From: Anaerolineales bacterium | GTDB lineage: Bacteria > Chloroflexota > Anaerolineae > 4572-78 > J111 | DNA length: 64,000 bases | Direction of reading: 5' to 3' | Assembly (NCBI GenBank): GCA_012032575.1 | Contig: JAAUSP010000001.1 | Coordinates: 1-64,000, forward strand | In this document: positions 35,839 to 44,528 of the stretch, piece after piece | How positions within the stretch are numbered: position 1 is the first letter of the stretch | How the letters are laid out: each line of letters opens with the position of its first letter | The notes under the pieces: generated by a model | Seen by the model: the letters and a program-made list of their open reading frames with translations, nothing else | Told to the model about the DNA's origin: nothing | Database searches by the model: none | Translations under genes and position numbers: made by a program

Positions 35839-36624
35839 TTATGAACGCATTTGATTGACTAATCCCAACATCTCGTTGGAAGTTTCCATGGCCCGGACCA
35901 ATAAGGTATAGGCCCGTTGGGCACTGATGAGATCAACCATCTGCTGACTAAGATCAACATTTGAGCTTTCGAGGGCATGGCTAATGATCTGACCCACTCC
36001 ATTTTGACCGGGCTGACCTTCCTGAACGGGACCGGACACATCACTCGGTTGATAAAGGTTATCACCAATCTTGTTTAAACCACCGGGGTTGGCAAAACGA
36101 GCCAAAGTGATCGTAGCCACTGTTTGGGGTTCAGTCTGACCTGTGCGACGCACTGTAATATCACCATTGGAATTCACCAGAGTATCTTCGGCATCGGGGG
36201 GCAGGGTAACAGTTGGATAGAGCAGGGAACCATCGGCGGTTGTCAAACGACCTTCTCCATCCAGTTGAAAAGAGCCATCCCGAGTGTAAGCTATGGAGCC
36301 ATCGGGACGCTGTATTTGGAAAAAGCCCTCCCCCCTCAATCGCCATATCCCACTCATGCTCAGTCATTTGGATTTGACCTTGAGCAAAAATGCTCTGGGT
36401 AGCAGCCAGAAGTGTACCCGCGGCCTGTCCTGAAGTTCGATTGTCACCAGCCTGGGGAGGGTTAAGCTGGGCGTTAAGCAACTCGTGGAATTCGGGACGA
36501 TTGTATTTATAGCCGGTCGTATTGATGTTAGCGATATTATTGGCTACTACATCAATTCCTGTTGTTGAGAAACCAAGCCCGAACGAGCAATATGCAATAA
36601 AGTATTGAGTGACACTGTAGGCAT
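35839..36624 (-). CDS. flgG: Flagellar distal-rod protein FlgG, two apparent frameshifts
   Basis: A rod/hook-family protein of about 262 residues. The N-terminus (MPTVSLNTLLHIARSGLVSQQQ) breaks near 36565, where one G is missing, and continues as GIDVVANNIANINTTGYKYNRPEF. A second break near 36345, in a CCCTCCCCCC tract, separates the segment ending DMAIEG from GEGFFQIQRPDGSIAYTRDG. The C-terminus SNVDLSQQMVDLISAQRAYTLLVRAMETSNEMLGLVNQMR is canonical. Its ATG shares a base with the flgF stop (TAATG). The breaks look like sequencing errors, since both flanking parts are well preserved. Confidence 0.85.
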
Positions 36625-37376
36625 TATACTCTCCCTAATTCGCTAACAGCCTGTCCATTGATTTGATCTTGAAATTGGACCAGGCGCTGACTGGCCTGAT
36701 AGGCCCGCATGACAGCCATCATTTCGGTAACAACCTGGGAGGCGTCAACATTGGATTCTTCAAAATATCCCTGATAGACTTGCGCCTCTGTACCTGCAAG
36801 CAGTTGCGGTTCTGGCCCACGATTTGCAAACAAAGTTTGGCTCGCTTTTAAAAGATTGGTTGGATCATCAAAGCGAGCCAGGCTTAATTGATCCACATAA
36901 GTATCATTAACGTAAAGCTGACCGTTTGGGGTAGAAGTCAGTTGACCTTCAGGTAAAACAACCGGGCCATTGGCCCCCAGTACAGGGTAACCATCAGCAG
37001 TCATGAGGCGACCATCAGCAGCATCGCGATAGAAGCGTCCATCTCGGGTATAAAGTACTCCATCTGGAGTCTGGACCTGAAAGAAACCATCACCGGCTAC
37101 AGCAAAATCAAAAGGATGGTCGGTTAATTTTAGAGGACCCTCGCTAAAATCAGTCGTGAGCGAGCCTAGCGAAACTCCTGTACCAGCACGCCCCACTTCT
37201 TGACCTGGCTGATTATCATTTATCCGAGTAAGCAGCAACGAGGGAAAATCAGTCAGAGTGGCACGATCAGCTTTATAGCCGACCGTTCGCAGGTTGGATA
37301 AGTTATGTACAATGGTTTCGTGTCGTAGTAGCCCGCTAAGCATGCCGGCCGCAGAAGTGTATAAACCACGTATCAT
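36624..37376 (-). CDS. flgF: Flagellar proximal-rod protein FlgF-like
   Basis: A 250-residue rod protein. N-terminus MIRGLYTSAAGMLSGLLRHETIVHNLSNLRTVGYKADRATLTDF; the flagellar basal-body core motif FAVAGDGFFQVQTPDGVLYTRDG; C-terminus SNVDASQVVTEMMAVMRAYQASQRLVQFQDQ. FlgF and FlgG are similar, and which paralogue is which is judged from gene order and length. It is translationally coupled to flgG. An LPXTG surface protein gene lies 52 bp upstream. Confidence 0.87.
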   Translation of the reverse strand: MIRGLYTSAAGMLSGLLRHETIVHNLSNLRTVGYKADRATLTDFPSLLLTRINDNQPGQEVGRAGTGVSLGSLTTDFSEGPLKLTDHPFDFAVAGDGFFQVQTPDGVLYTRDGRFYRDAADGRLMTADGYPVLGANGPVVLPEGQLTSTPNGQLYVNDTYVDQLSLARFDDPTNLLKASQTLFANRGPEPQLLAGTEAQVYQGYFEESNVDASQVVTEMMAVMRAYQASQRLVQFQDQINGQAVSELGRV

Positions 37377-37428
37377 TGGTTTCTCCTTTTTTGAGTTTTA
37401 CATTTACGTTTATGGTTAAAATTCAGTT

Positions 37429-38055
37429 TCATTGGGATAGGTGTTTATTTCTCCATAAAACCAGACCGGCAATACTCAATCCCAAGCCCATAATCAATAA
37501 TCCCAAATTTAATATTTTCGACTTTAAATCGCCCGTAACGGGCAGAGTTGGAGGTGGGGCCGGAGTAGGTGTTATACCGGGCACAAGAGTTGGTGTTGGT
37601 GTACCACTAACGACTACAACCTCTGCGTTAGGAAAAACACCAGCAATAGTACGGCGCGCATCTGCCTCTGGACCTGGGTCGGGATCTGTTTCTACACTAA
37701 TAACAAAATAACGATAATCAAGCTCTGGTATTTGTTCAAACTCAGCGTGGTACTTAACCTGCCCGGTGGAATCACTGTTAAATTTCCCCAAACTAATCAT
37801 CGTACTTGTTTCAGCTTCGACCAGCCAGGCTTCGTAAGACTGACCGTTCAGTTGCGGCAAACCGTCAACTTCGAGATCTACCCAAGCTTCACCGATACTA
37901 ACCAGGGCTACCCCGGTAGCATCATTGGAGCCATAATTGGAATATTCCGGCAAATAGTTCAAGAAGATTTTAATCGGAGCGCCGTTTGCTGCTACCGGCC
38001 CGGCTACAATAAGCATCATCACGATCCCAATGAACCATTTTATAAAAAATTTCAT
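37429..38055 (-). CDS. Secreted surface protein with LPVTG sorting signal
   Basis: A 208-residue exported protein. The signal peptide covers residues 1-23. The globular part (about 27-150) contains LPQLNGQSYEAWLVEAETSTMISLGKF and DYRYFVISVETDPDPGPEAD, resembling the anti-sigma-K-factor C-terminal fold. A Pro/Thr linker (150-170) follows, then LPVTG (171-175), a hydrophobic helix and a short basic tail. This is the layout of a sortase substrate. It lies inside the flagellar operon between the SwrB-like gene and flgF, with short spacing on both sides. A sortase is not in the window. Its function is unknown; a cell-surface role around the flagellum is possible. Confidence 0.75.
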   Translation of the reverse strand: MKFFIKWFIGIVMMLIVAGPVAANGAPIKIFLNYLPEYSNYGSNDATGVALVSIGEAWVDLEVDGLPQLNGQSYEAWLVEAETSTMISLGKFNSDSTGQVKYHAEFEQIPELDYRYFVISVETDPDPGPEADARRTIAGVFPNAEVVVVSGTPTPTLVPGITPTPAPPPTLPVTGDLKSKILNLGLLIMGLGLSIAGLVLWRNKHLSQ

Positions 38056-38121
38056 TGTTCTTGCTTTCCTTTTTTAATTGGATAATAAATCAAAAACTGG
38101 TCCTTCATCATTCAATTATCA

Positions 38122-39105
38122 CTAATTTACTTGCTTGGTTGTGCGTGGCCCCATTGTTAACAATAAGCGGATTGCCTCTCGTTCCAGGCCGGTTTCGGCA
38201 GTGATGGCTGCGGGATCAAATCCCTGGTCGGCCAATGAAAACACTGTCTGGTAGCGGTCTACAGCTTGGGCCTGAGATACGTGGTTGCTTTTTGGTGAAG
38301 TATCGGCGAGGCCCGAATTTTGGATACCTCCACTGCTAATCAAAGTCTGTAAATTTTTGCCCAGTACAGGATTAACCCAATTAGCGAAAGTCTTGATCGC
38401 AATCAACTCACGTTCAATCAAATGTGGCTGGGTGAGTTGTGTTTCAAGATAACAGCGATAACTGGCCAACTCAAGCAGCTCTAAACGACGCACTGGCAAT
38501 TGGGCGTACAATGGTCCGCTTAACCAAGCTGCAAATTGCCGTATGTGGCCCAAAGTTCGACTAATAGTGCTCTGGCTATAACCGCCTACTTGCAACTGCT
38601 CGCCAAAGGACTCAATGGCCTCTGTCCAAGTATCCGAATTGAGCCGTGATGTTACCCCGGCTTGTGGCTCTTCAGAAGCGGCTGGCTGTAGGCAAGATGA
38701 ACTGGTTGCGCTTTTGACTGTACATTCCGGCAACTTAGCATCCAAACTAGAAGGTCCCATTCCTTGAGCAAGCAGAGTACGTAATTCGGCTATGGTTGTT
38801 TCGGCTTGCTTAAGAATAAGTTGAAGTTCAGTTTGTTGGCGAAGACCATCTTCACGAGCAGTATTTGCAGCGGCTTGCCATTCAGTTAGCAAATTAGCCA
38901 CTTCATGGATTACTTCTACCTGCCATGCCTGTAGGGTAGTATCAGCGTGTCCTTCTGACTCTTTCGCAACTGAAGCTGAGGAATTTCGGATTCGCACTTC
39001 GGCCGATAGCTGGCGGGTTTGCCAGTACATATAAGCAACTGCAGCGAGAAGGATAAACTCAATGGGCAGCAGAATAGATTGTAGCACTGATTCCTCTCCT
39101 GTCAT
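38122..39105 (-). CDS. SwrB/YlxL-position membrane protein with recombinase-type SAM-like domain
   Basis: A protein of about 327 residues if it begins at ATG 39105, or slightly shorter from GTG 39088; both overlap the end of fliA. It has a membrane helix near the start (LQSILLPIEFILLAAVAYMYW) and a coiled-coil region. A stretch resembling the core-binding domain of tyrosine recombinases follows (SFGEQLQVGGYSQSTISRTL, then HIRQFAAWLSG, with LASYRCYLETQ). The C-terminus is a small HTH-like segment (YQTVFSLADQGFDPAAITAE, then TGLEREAIRLLL), as in DUF6115/SwrB proteins. No recombinase catalytic domain (R-H-R-Y) is present. In Bacillus, SwrB follows sigD and promotes basal-body maturation. That role is inferred from position and layout. 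Confidence 0.6.
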   Translation of the reverse strand: MTGEESVLQSILLPIEFILLAAVAYMYWQTRQLSAEVRIRNSSASVAKESEGHADTTLQAWQVEVIHEVANLLTEWQAAANTAREDGLRQQTELQLILKQAETTIAELRTLLAQGMGPSSLDAKLPECTVKSATSSSCLQPAASEEPQAGVTSRLNSDTWTEAIESFGEQLQVGGYSQSTISRTLGHIRQFAAWLSGPLYAQLPVRRLELLELASYRCYLETQLTQPHLIERELIAIKTFANWVNPVLGKNLQTLISSGGIQNSGLADTSPKSNHVSQAQAVDRYQTVFSLADQGFDPAAITAETGLEREAIRLLLTMGPRTTKQVN

Positions 39106-39871
39106 AGAAAACCTGGTTGGGTTCAGCACGATTGCGCAGCACACTCCGTAGAGTTAGCACTATTTTAGCGTGCATCTGGCTAACACGCGATTCCGAGATA
39201 TCCATAGCTTGACCAATTTCTTTCATGGTCAAGCCATCATTGTAATAAAGCGAAATCATAATTTGTTCACGTTCAGGCAGGGATCGAATTGCCAGCATTA
39301 ACTCTGATTTCATTTCTACGTCATCCAGGTAAGTAGATGGAGCGGGCATGGTAGTATCCTCCAGTGAGTCGTACAATGTTAGGGGTTCGTCACCCTCCCT
39401 CATCAGTGGCTCATCGAGCGAAATTACGGCCGAATTCGCGTTGAGAAGCCGCTCATAATATTGAGTGGGATCGAGGCCCAGATGATGAGCCACTTCCGTA
39501 TCAACCGGTAAACGCCCTAATGACAGGCTTAGTGAGGAAATCGCGGCTTCAATTTCTCTGGCATGGCGTCGCGCTGATCGTGATAAGAGATCAAGGTGAC
39601 GCAACGAGTCAAGGATATGGCCTCTAATTCGAGATACCGCAAAAGTTTCAAACTTTACGCCGCGCCCAGGGTCAAACCGATCTATGGCTTCAATCAGTCC
39701 AAGAGTACCATAGCCAATTAAATCATCCTCTTGCAGGCTAGGTGGTAACCGCAATGCTAAGCGCCCAACCACATACTTTACCAATTGGGCATAATTGAGG
39801 ATAAGCTCGTCACGAGCCTGGGGATCTTTCTGTTGGGTATAGCGGGTCCAGAGAGTTGTTACATCTTTCAT
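39059..39871 (-). CDS. fliA: Flagellar sigma factor FliA (sigma-28)
   Basis: A 270-residue sigma-28. Region 2 contains LILNYAQLVKYVVGRLALRLP, EDDLIGYGTLGLIEAIDRFDPGRGVKFETFAVSRIRGHILDSLR. Region 4 contains LPEREQIMISLYYNDGLTMKEIGQAMDISESRVSQMHAKIV. It recognises promoters of the type found upstream of flgM and is inhibited by FlgM. It overlaps the SwrB-like gene at its 3' end and follows flhG and the 87-residue membrane protein, an order similar to Firmicutes fla/che operons. Confidence 0.95.
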   Translation of the reverse strand: MKDVTTLWTRYTQQKDPQARDELILNYAQLVKYVVGRLALRLPPSLQEDDLIGYGTLGLIEAIDRFDPGRGVKFETFAVSRIRGHILDSLRHLDLLSRSARRHAREIEAAISSLSLSLGRLPVDTEVAHHLGLDPTQYYERLLNANSAVISLDEPLMREGDEPLTLYDSLEDTTMPAPSTYLDDVEMKSELMLAIRSLPEREQIMISLYYNDGLTMKEIGQAMDISESRVSQMHAKIVLTLRSVLRNRAEPNQVFYDRRGISATIYSAAH

Positions 39872-39942
39872 CAGTTACCATCCGGCTTAAAGGTTAGCAT
39901 TTAATCGTGGAAATATGTGCTGGGCTACAACAAGGATATAGA

Positions 39943-40206
39943 CTAATCTTCGGTAGCTGGCTGTTCAGTCAGGGGAGCAGTTTCATTTTCGGCTTCAGCC
40001 GGGGCTTCACTGGGTTCGGGCGCTTGCCACACCAAAGAAGTAATCCAGCCAAAGATACTAAAAACGACAAAAACTAAAGCGCTGCGCCACAGAGCCGTTA
40101 GTGGGGGCATATCCAAAGCCAGGGCTAAAATGAGCATACTTAAACAAACGGCTACGGCTAACTGTAGCGAAAGGTTAAAAACCCATTCAGGTTGGTATTT
40201 AGTCAT
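39943..40206 (-). CDS. Small membrane protein in the flagellar operon
   Basis: An 87-residue protein with two predicted membrane helices (LSLQLAVAVCLSMLILALALDM and ALVFVVFSIFGWITSLVW). An acidic Pro/Ala/Glu-rich tail follows. I do not recognise the family. It lies between flhG and fliA with short spacing, so it is part of the operon. An ATTTAATCATG-type start with AAGGAGA upstream supports translation. Confidence 0.7.
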   Translation of the reverse strand: MTKYQPEWVFNLSLQLAVAVCLSMLILALALDMPPLTALWRSALVFVVFSIFGWITSLVWQAPEPSEAPAEAENETAPLTEQPATED

Positions 40207-40245
40207 GATTAAATCTCCTTGATACGAATACAGTAAAACAATCTG

Positions 40246-41112
40246 TCATTTACCATTTCCGAATAACAATTGTCGGAAGAATTTAGTAATTCCTGTCAAA
40301 GAGTTGGCAGGAATGGAACTGGCCCATAATCGTTCACCTAGCCGATTGATGGCGATGGCCGCTGGCGAATAGGGATAACTTTGCAGAAGCGGCGCTTGCG
40401 ACTTAACTGCTTCAACGACACTTCGATCGTGAGGAAGAGCGCCCAGCATTTCTACCTGTCGCCCCAAAAATTGTTCGGCTACCGTTGCCAGTTTATGTCC
40501 GGTAAATTCACCTTCACTTCGCTGGTGGACATTGTTTACGATCAGCTTGGTAGAGACGGGCATTTGATAACCAGCCAGGACCTTCATAAGCGCGTAAGCA
40601 TCGGTGATAGCGGTTGGTTCGGGGTTGGTAACGAGCAACATTTCTCCCGCGGCCAGAATGAACTGGACGACTCCATGTCCAACACCAGCACTGGTATCAA
40701 TCAGCAATAAGTCAACATTTCCTTCCAGCACTAACAGGGCGCGCACCAGCATCTCTAGTTGGGCCTGAGGCAAGTCTGCCAGGTCGGGTAGGCCAGATGC
40801 GCCAGGGATTACCTGCAAGCCAAATGGACCTTCAACGATGATCTCCGTTAATGTTTTCTGCCCGGTGATTACATGATGAAGGTGAAAGCGGGGCTGTAAC
40901 CCCAACACAATATCCACATTGGCTGTGCCCAAATCGGCATCGAGGAGAGCTACTCGTAACCCTCGCCGGGCCAGGGACAGGCCCAAATTGACGGCGATAT
41001 TTGTTTTACCCACTCCGCCTTTACCACTAGCCACAGCGATGACGCGACTACGAAATCTTTGGGTTTCAGAAATTTGGGTATTTATCGTTACCATCTCAGG
41101 GGCGAAGTTCAT
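40246..41112 (-). CDS. flhG: FlhG (MinD-like ATPase controlling flagellar number)
   Basis: A ParA/MinD ATPase of about 285 residues. The deviant Walker A is ASGKGGVGKTNIAVNLG. Switch motifs are LLDADLGTANVDIVLG and LLLIDTSAGVGHGVVQF, and an amphipathic C-terminal region follows. The frame is open to 41199. The start is ATG 41112, or ATG 41094 just beyond the flhF stop. FlhG counts and limits flagella by acting on FlhF, encoded directly upstream. Both genes together suggest a polar or spatially controlled flagellar pattern. Confidence 0.9.
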   Translation of the reverse strand: MNFAPEMVTINTQISETQRFRSRVIAVASGKGGVGKTNIAVNLGLSLARRGLRVALLDADLGTANVDIVLGLQPRFHLHHVITGQKTLTEIIVEGPFGLQVIPGASGLPDLADLPQAQLEMLVRALLVLEGNVDLLLIDTSAGVGHGVVQFILAAGEMLLVTNPEPTAITDAYALMKVLAGYQMPVSTKLIVNNVHQRSEGEFTGHKLATVAEQFLGRQVEMLGALPHDRSVVEAVKSQAPLLQSYPYSPAAIAINRLGERLWASSIPANSLTGITKFFRQLLFGNGK

Positions 41113-42361
41113 ATAGATTACTTTTCCTTTCACTCGGCAGACGGTAAACGGGTGATGGCGACTCCCCAGAGTTGATTTCAGGGGATATCTTCTGCTCAAA
41201 TCCTGAGTTAACCAGTAGATTTACCATACGTTTGGCCGTAGCCATCTCAATATCTTCAGGTACACGTTGACCCGTAGTAAAGTAACTAAGGGGCAGGCCC
41301 GTTTCGCAAGCCAACGTATAGGCCGCCCCCAGAGAGACTGTCTCATCCACCTTGGTAAAAATCAGCCCATCAAGCGTTACAGTCTGAAACGCGGCGACAG
41401 TTTGACGCATATCCTCGTACCGAGACCCGGCGGCTACCGCCAAATGAACCGTTCTGGCCGGAACTGCCATCAGAAAATCCATTAGCTCAGCCATAGCAGT
41501 AACGGCTCGGTGATTGCGACCGGGTGTATCAATCAAAATTAAGTTGTAATGTTTATTAGCTTCAACCAACGCAGCCAACTGCGCCGGAGAATAAGCCACT
41601 TTAACCGGTACCCCCAAAATCTCTCCAAATGTGAGAATTTGAGGCAAAGCTGCTACCCGAAACGTGTCAATAGTGATAATCAGTACGCCACCCTTATCGG
41701 CGGGCAGGTGACCAGGGGGCTTCTGTCCTGATGGGTTAAGCGCTGAAAATAGTCGTACGGGGCTATCTCTAAACTGCGCGGCCAGTTTGGCCAAAGTTGT
41801 CGTTTTGCCCACCCCTGTCGGGCCGACGATAAAAAAGATGGAGGGGCGGTTATGGGTGAGGGTTGAAGTGGTGGAAGGGAGGCGGCGTTCCAGTTGCCAA
41901 TGGAGTTGCGGATTCAAAATACTGGAATTATCTAGCGCCCATTGGCTCAGTTCTTCAGATGCTGCTCGCACAATTTGCCGGGCGAGTGAGCCAGTTACGC
42001 CCTGATCCAACAACTGACGATACCAGCCATCAAGTCCAGCCAGCGCCAATCGTTCATCCCCCGCTTGAATAGAAGTATTTTGTTTGGCCTGAGACATCTG
42101 GCTCAGAGCCAAGCGGAGGGCAGATAACTCACGCTGCATCTGTTGAACCGTGTCAGTGGTAGCTGAGGTTGGTTGAGGAAAATCGCGCAAATCGGTATCA
42201 ACAGCGGCGGTTACTTCGAGGATAGGCTGATGAAACAGCTTAAACCATCGGCCCGACCGAACTTTTTGAGAATGAAGAATGATAGCATCAGGTCCAAGAT
42301 CGGCGCGGATCAGGTTCATTGCTTCGGGCATACTAGGGGCGCGGTATTTTTTAACTCGCAT
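41096..42361 (-). CDS. flhF: Flagellar SRP-type GTPase FlhF
   Basis: A 421-residue GTPase. The N-terminal B domain starts MRVKKYRAPSMPEAMNLIRADLGPDAIILHSQKV. The N domain is followed by the G domain with GPTGVGKTTTLAKLAAQF, ITIDTFRVAALPQI, LILIDTPGRN, FTKVDE and a final GQRVPEDIEMA. An unusual polar insert (ALNPSGQKPPGHLPADKGGV) sits between G1 and G2. FlhF positions the export and rotor base at the pole. It lies between flhA and flhG as in many flagellated bacteria. Confidence 0.94.
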   Translation of the reverse strand: MRVKKYRAPSMPEAMNLIRADLGPDAIILHSQKVRSGRWFKLFHQPILEVTAAVDTDLRDFPQPTSATTDTVQQMQRELSALRLALSQMSQAKQNTSIQAGDERLALAGLDGWYRQLLDQGVTGSLARQIVRAASEELSQWALDNSSILNPQLHWQLERRLPSTTSTLTHNRPSIFFIVGPTGVGKTTTLAKLAAQFRDSPVRLFSALNPSGQKPPGHLPADKGGVLIITIDTFRVAALPQILTFGEILGVPVKVAYSPAQLAALVEANKHYNLILIDTPGRNHRAVTAMAELMDFLMAVPARTVHLAVAAGSRYEDMRQTVAAFQTVTLDGLIFTKVDETVSLGAAYTLACETGLPLSYFTTGQRVPEDIEMATAKRMVNLLVNSGFEQKISPEINSGESPSPVYRLPSERKSNLYELRP

Positions 42362-42421
42362 CTGATAGTCCAGTTAGCAGGTTACAGGTTGCAGAAGATG
42401 GCTTGCAACTTGCTCGTGGCA

Positions 42422-44515
42422 TTACGTATTCGGCAACTCAATCATGCCTTCAGCATGAACGTCAATTCCCGGAACAATTTCACTATAAGAAAGGACCGAC
42501 AGGTTAGGTAAAATTCGCTCAGTGAGCCGTTTGAATGCGAGGCGAACAGCAGCAGAACAAAGTACGACCGGTAAATAGCCTCTGGCCGCCATTTCCTCCA
42601 TTTGTCTGGCAGTTGCTTCTAACAATTGTTGAGCCTGGCGAGGCTCCAGATGAAGGGCAATACCCCGGCTTGGGTCATCCATTGCTTCGCTTAAGAGTCG
42701 CTCTACACGAGGGCTGAGAGTGGTAACGTGGATAGCCCCATCGTGAGCACGCTGTTGGTTAGAAATTGTCCGCGCCATGATTCGGCGGGTAGCTTCGGCC
42801 AACAGGTCAGGGTCTTTGATACTGTGGGCCAGACCGCCAATGGTCTCTAAAATTGTTACCAAATCTCGAATAGAAACACGTTCCCGCAGCAAGTTTTTCA
42901 ATACTTCATGCACGCCGCTCAGTGAGAGCAATTGTGGCACAGTATCTTCTACCAGAGCTGGATAATCTTTCCTCAAGTTGTCAAGCAGATTGCGAACATC
43001 CTGGCGCGTAAGAATTTCAGGCGAATGATTCTTGATGATTTCGGTGAGATGGGTAGCTACCACAGAGGCGGGGTCCACAACGGTATAGCCCAGCGTTTCA
43101 GCTCGCTCCTTACGAGTACTATCAATCCAGATGGCCGGCAAGCCAAAGGCCGGCTCAGACGTGGGGATACCGGCCAATTCTTCTGCCACAGGACCGGTCG
43201 CCATGGCCAGAAAATGATTAGGCATTAGATTGCTACGGGCGACTTCTTCATTCCGTAATTTGATGGCATAGGTATTGGGAGGCAACTGCAAATTATCGCG
43301 AATACGAATTTTTGGCAGGATAAAGCCCAACTCAAGAGCTACCTGGCGACGGATCATCGTGACCCGGTTGAGTAAACCAGTACCAGGGCCACCTTCTACC
43401 AACGGGATAAGACCGTAACCAATTTCAATTTCCAGTGTATCCACTTGGAGCAAGTCTATAACTGCTTCATTATCGAGTGTTGCGGCGGTTGTCTGAGTTT
43501 TTTCCTCAATTTTGGCCTGAACATCTCTATTTGAAATGCCCTGCTCTTTTTGCAGGAAATATGCGGCCAAACCGGCGGCAACACCCATGACAATGAACGG
43601 TATTTTGGGCAGGCCGGGCATCAAAGCGAAGCCTCCCATCAGACCGGCAGCAATCATCAAAGCACGAGGTTTGCTGCTAAGCTGCCGTACTACGTCGCTG
43701 CCCATACTCTCTTCAGCGGCAGTACGGGTAACAATAATACCGGTAGCGGTACTGATGAGTAGGGCCGGTATTTGCGAAACAAGGCCCTCACCGACGGTAA
43801 GCAGGGTATAAGTTTGTAAAGCCTCCAGGAGAGTCATCTCCTTTTGTAGAACCCCAATAACAAAGCCGCCAATAATATTGACCAACACAATCGCAATACC
43901 GGCGATAGCATCGCCTTTGACAAACTTGCTGGCCCCATCCATTGCCCCATAAAAGTCGGCTTCCTGTTGAACTGCTTTGCGGCGTTCTCTGGCCTCGCTT
44001 TCGGTAAGTAAGCCAGCATTGAGGTCGGCGTCAATGCTCATTTGCTTGCCCGGCATAGCATCCAGGGTAAAACGAGCAGACACCTCGGCAACGCGACCGG
44101 CGCCATTGGTGATAACAATAAATTGAATAATCATCAGGATGAGGAAAATAACGATACCAACGGTGTAATTGCCCCCCACCACAAAATTGCCAAATGCTGA
44201 AATGACATTACCCGCGTGTGCTTCGAGCAAGATGAGCCGGGTACTCGAAATATTGAGACCCAGGCGATACAGAGTTAGAATCAGCAAAAGTGACGGAAAC
44301 ACTGAAAAGTCGAGCGGCTCTTGAATGTACAGAGAAACGAGCATAATAGTTACCGCCAGACCAATGTTAAAGGCCAATAATATATCAAGGAGCAGCGGCG
44401 GCAGGGGAATAATCATCATAGCCACAATAGCGACTACGGCTATGGCTAAAATGACATCACTATTACTGAGCAGGCGGCGCAGGCCCGGAGATTGGGTCGT
44501 TGCGTTAGCGGTCAT
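42422..44515 (-). CDS. flhA: Flagellar export gate protein FlhA
   Basis: A 697-residue FlhA. N-terminal membrane helices span about residues 18-310. The FHIPEP-type cytoplasmic loop segments GRVAEVSARFTLDAMPGKQMSIDADLNAGLL and EADFYGAMDGASKFVKGDAIAG are canonical. The C-terminal cytoplasmic domain (about 350-697) provides the chaperone-docking ring. It is the energy-coupled core of the type III export gate with FlhB, FliP, FliQ and FliR, all of which are in this window. Confidence 0.96.
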   Translation of the reverse strand: MTANATTQSPGLRRLLSNSDVILAIAVVAIVAMMIIPLPPLLLDILLAFNIGLAVTIMLVSLYIQEPLDFSVFPSLLLILTLYRLGLNISSTRLILLEAHAGNVISAFGNFVVGGNYTVGIVIFLILMIIQFIVITNGAGRVAEVSARFTLDAMPGKQMSIDADLNAGLLTESEARERRKAVQQEADFYGAMDGASKFVKGDAIAGIAIVLVNIIGGFVIGVLQKEMTLLEALQTYTLLTVGEGLVSQIPALLISTATGIIVTRTAAEESMGSDVVRQLSSKPRALMIAAGLMGGFALMPGLPKIPFIVMGVAAGLAAYFLQKEQGISNRDVQAKIEEKTQTTAATLDNEAVIDLLQVDTLEIEIGYGLIPLVEGGPGTGLLNRVTMIRRQVALELGFILPKIRIRDNLQLPPNTYAIKLRNEEVARSNLMPNHFLAMATGPVAEELAGIPTSEPAFGLPAIWIDSTRKERAETLGYTVVDPASVVATHLTEIIKNHSPEILTRQDVRNLLDNLRKDYPALVEDTVPQLLSLSGVHEVLKNLLRERVSIRDLVTILETIGGLAHSIKDPDLLAEATRRIMARTISNQQRAHDGAIHVTTLSPRVERLLSEAMDDPSRGIALHLEPRQAQQLLEATARQMEEMAARGYLPVVLCSAAVRLAFKRLTERILPNLSVLSYSEIVPGIDVHAEGMIELPNT

Positions 44516-44528
44516 CTGTTATTCCACC

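Noticed and set aside
41690..41702. GCCGATAA on the minus strand inside flhF as a sigma-28 promoter
   Set aside because: No TAAA-like box lies 15 bases upstream, and the site is within a coding sequence.
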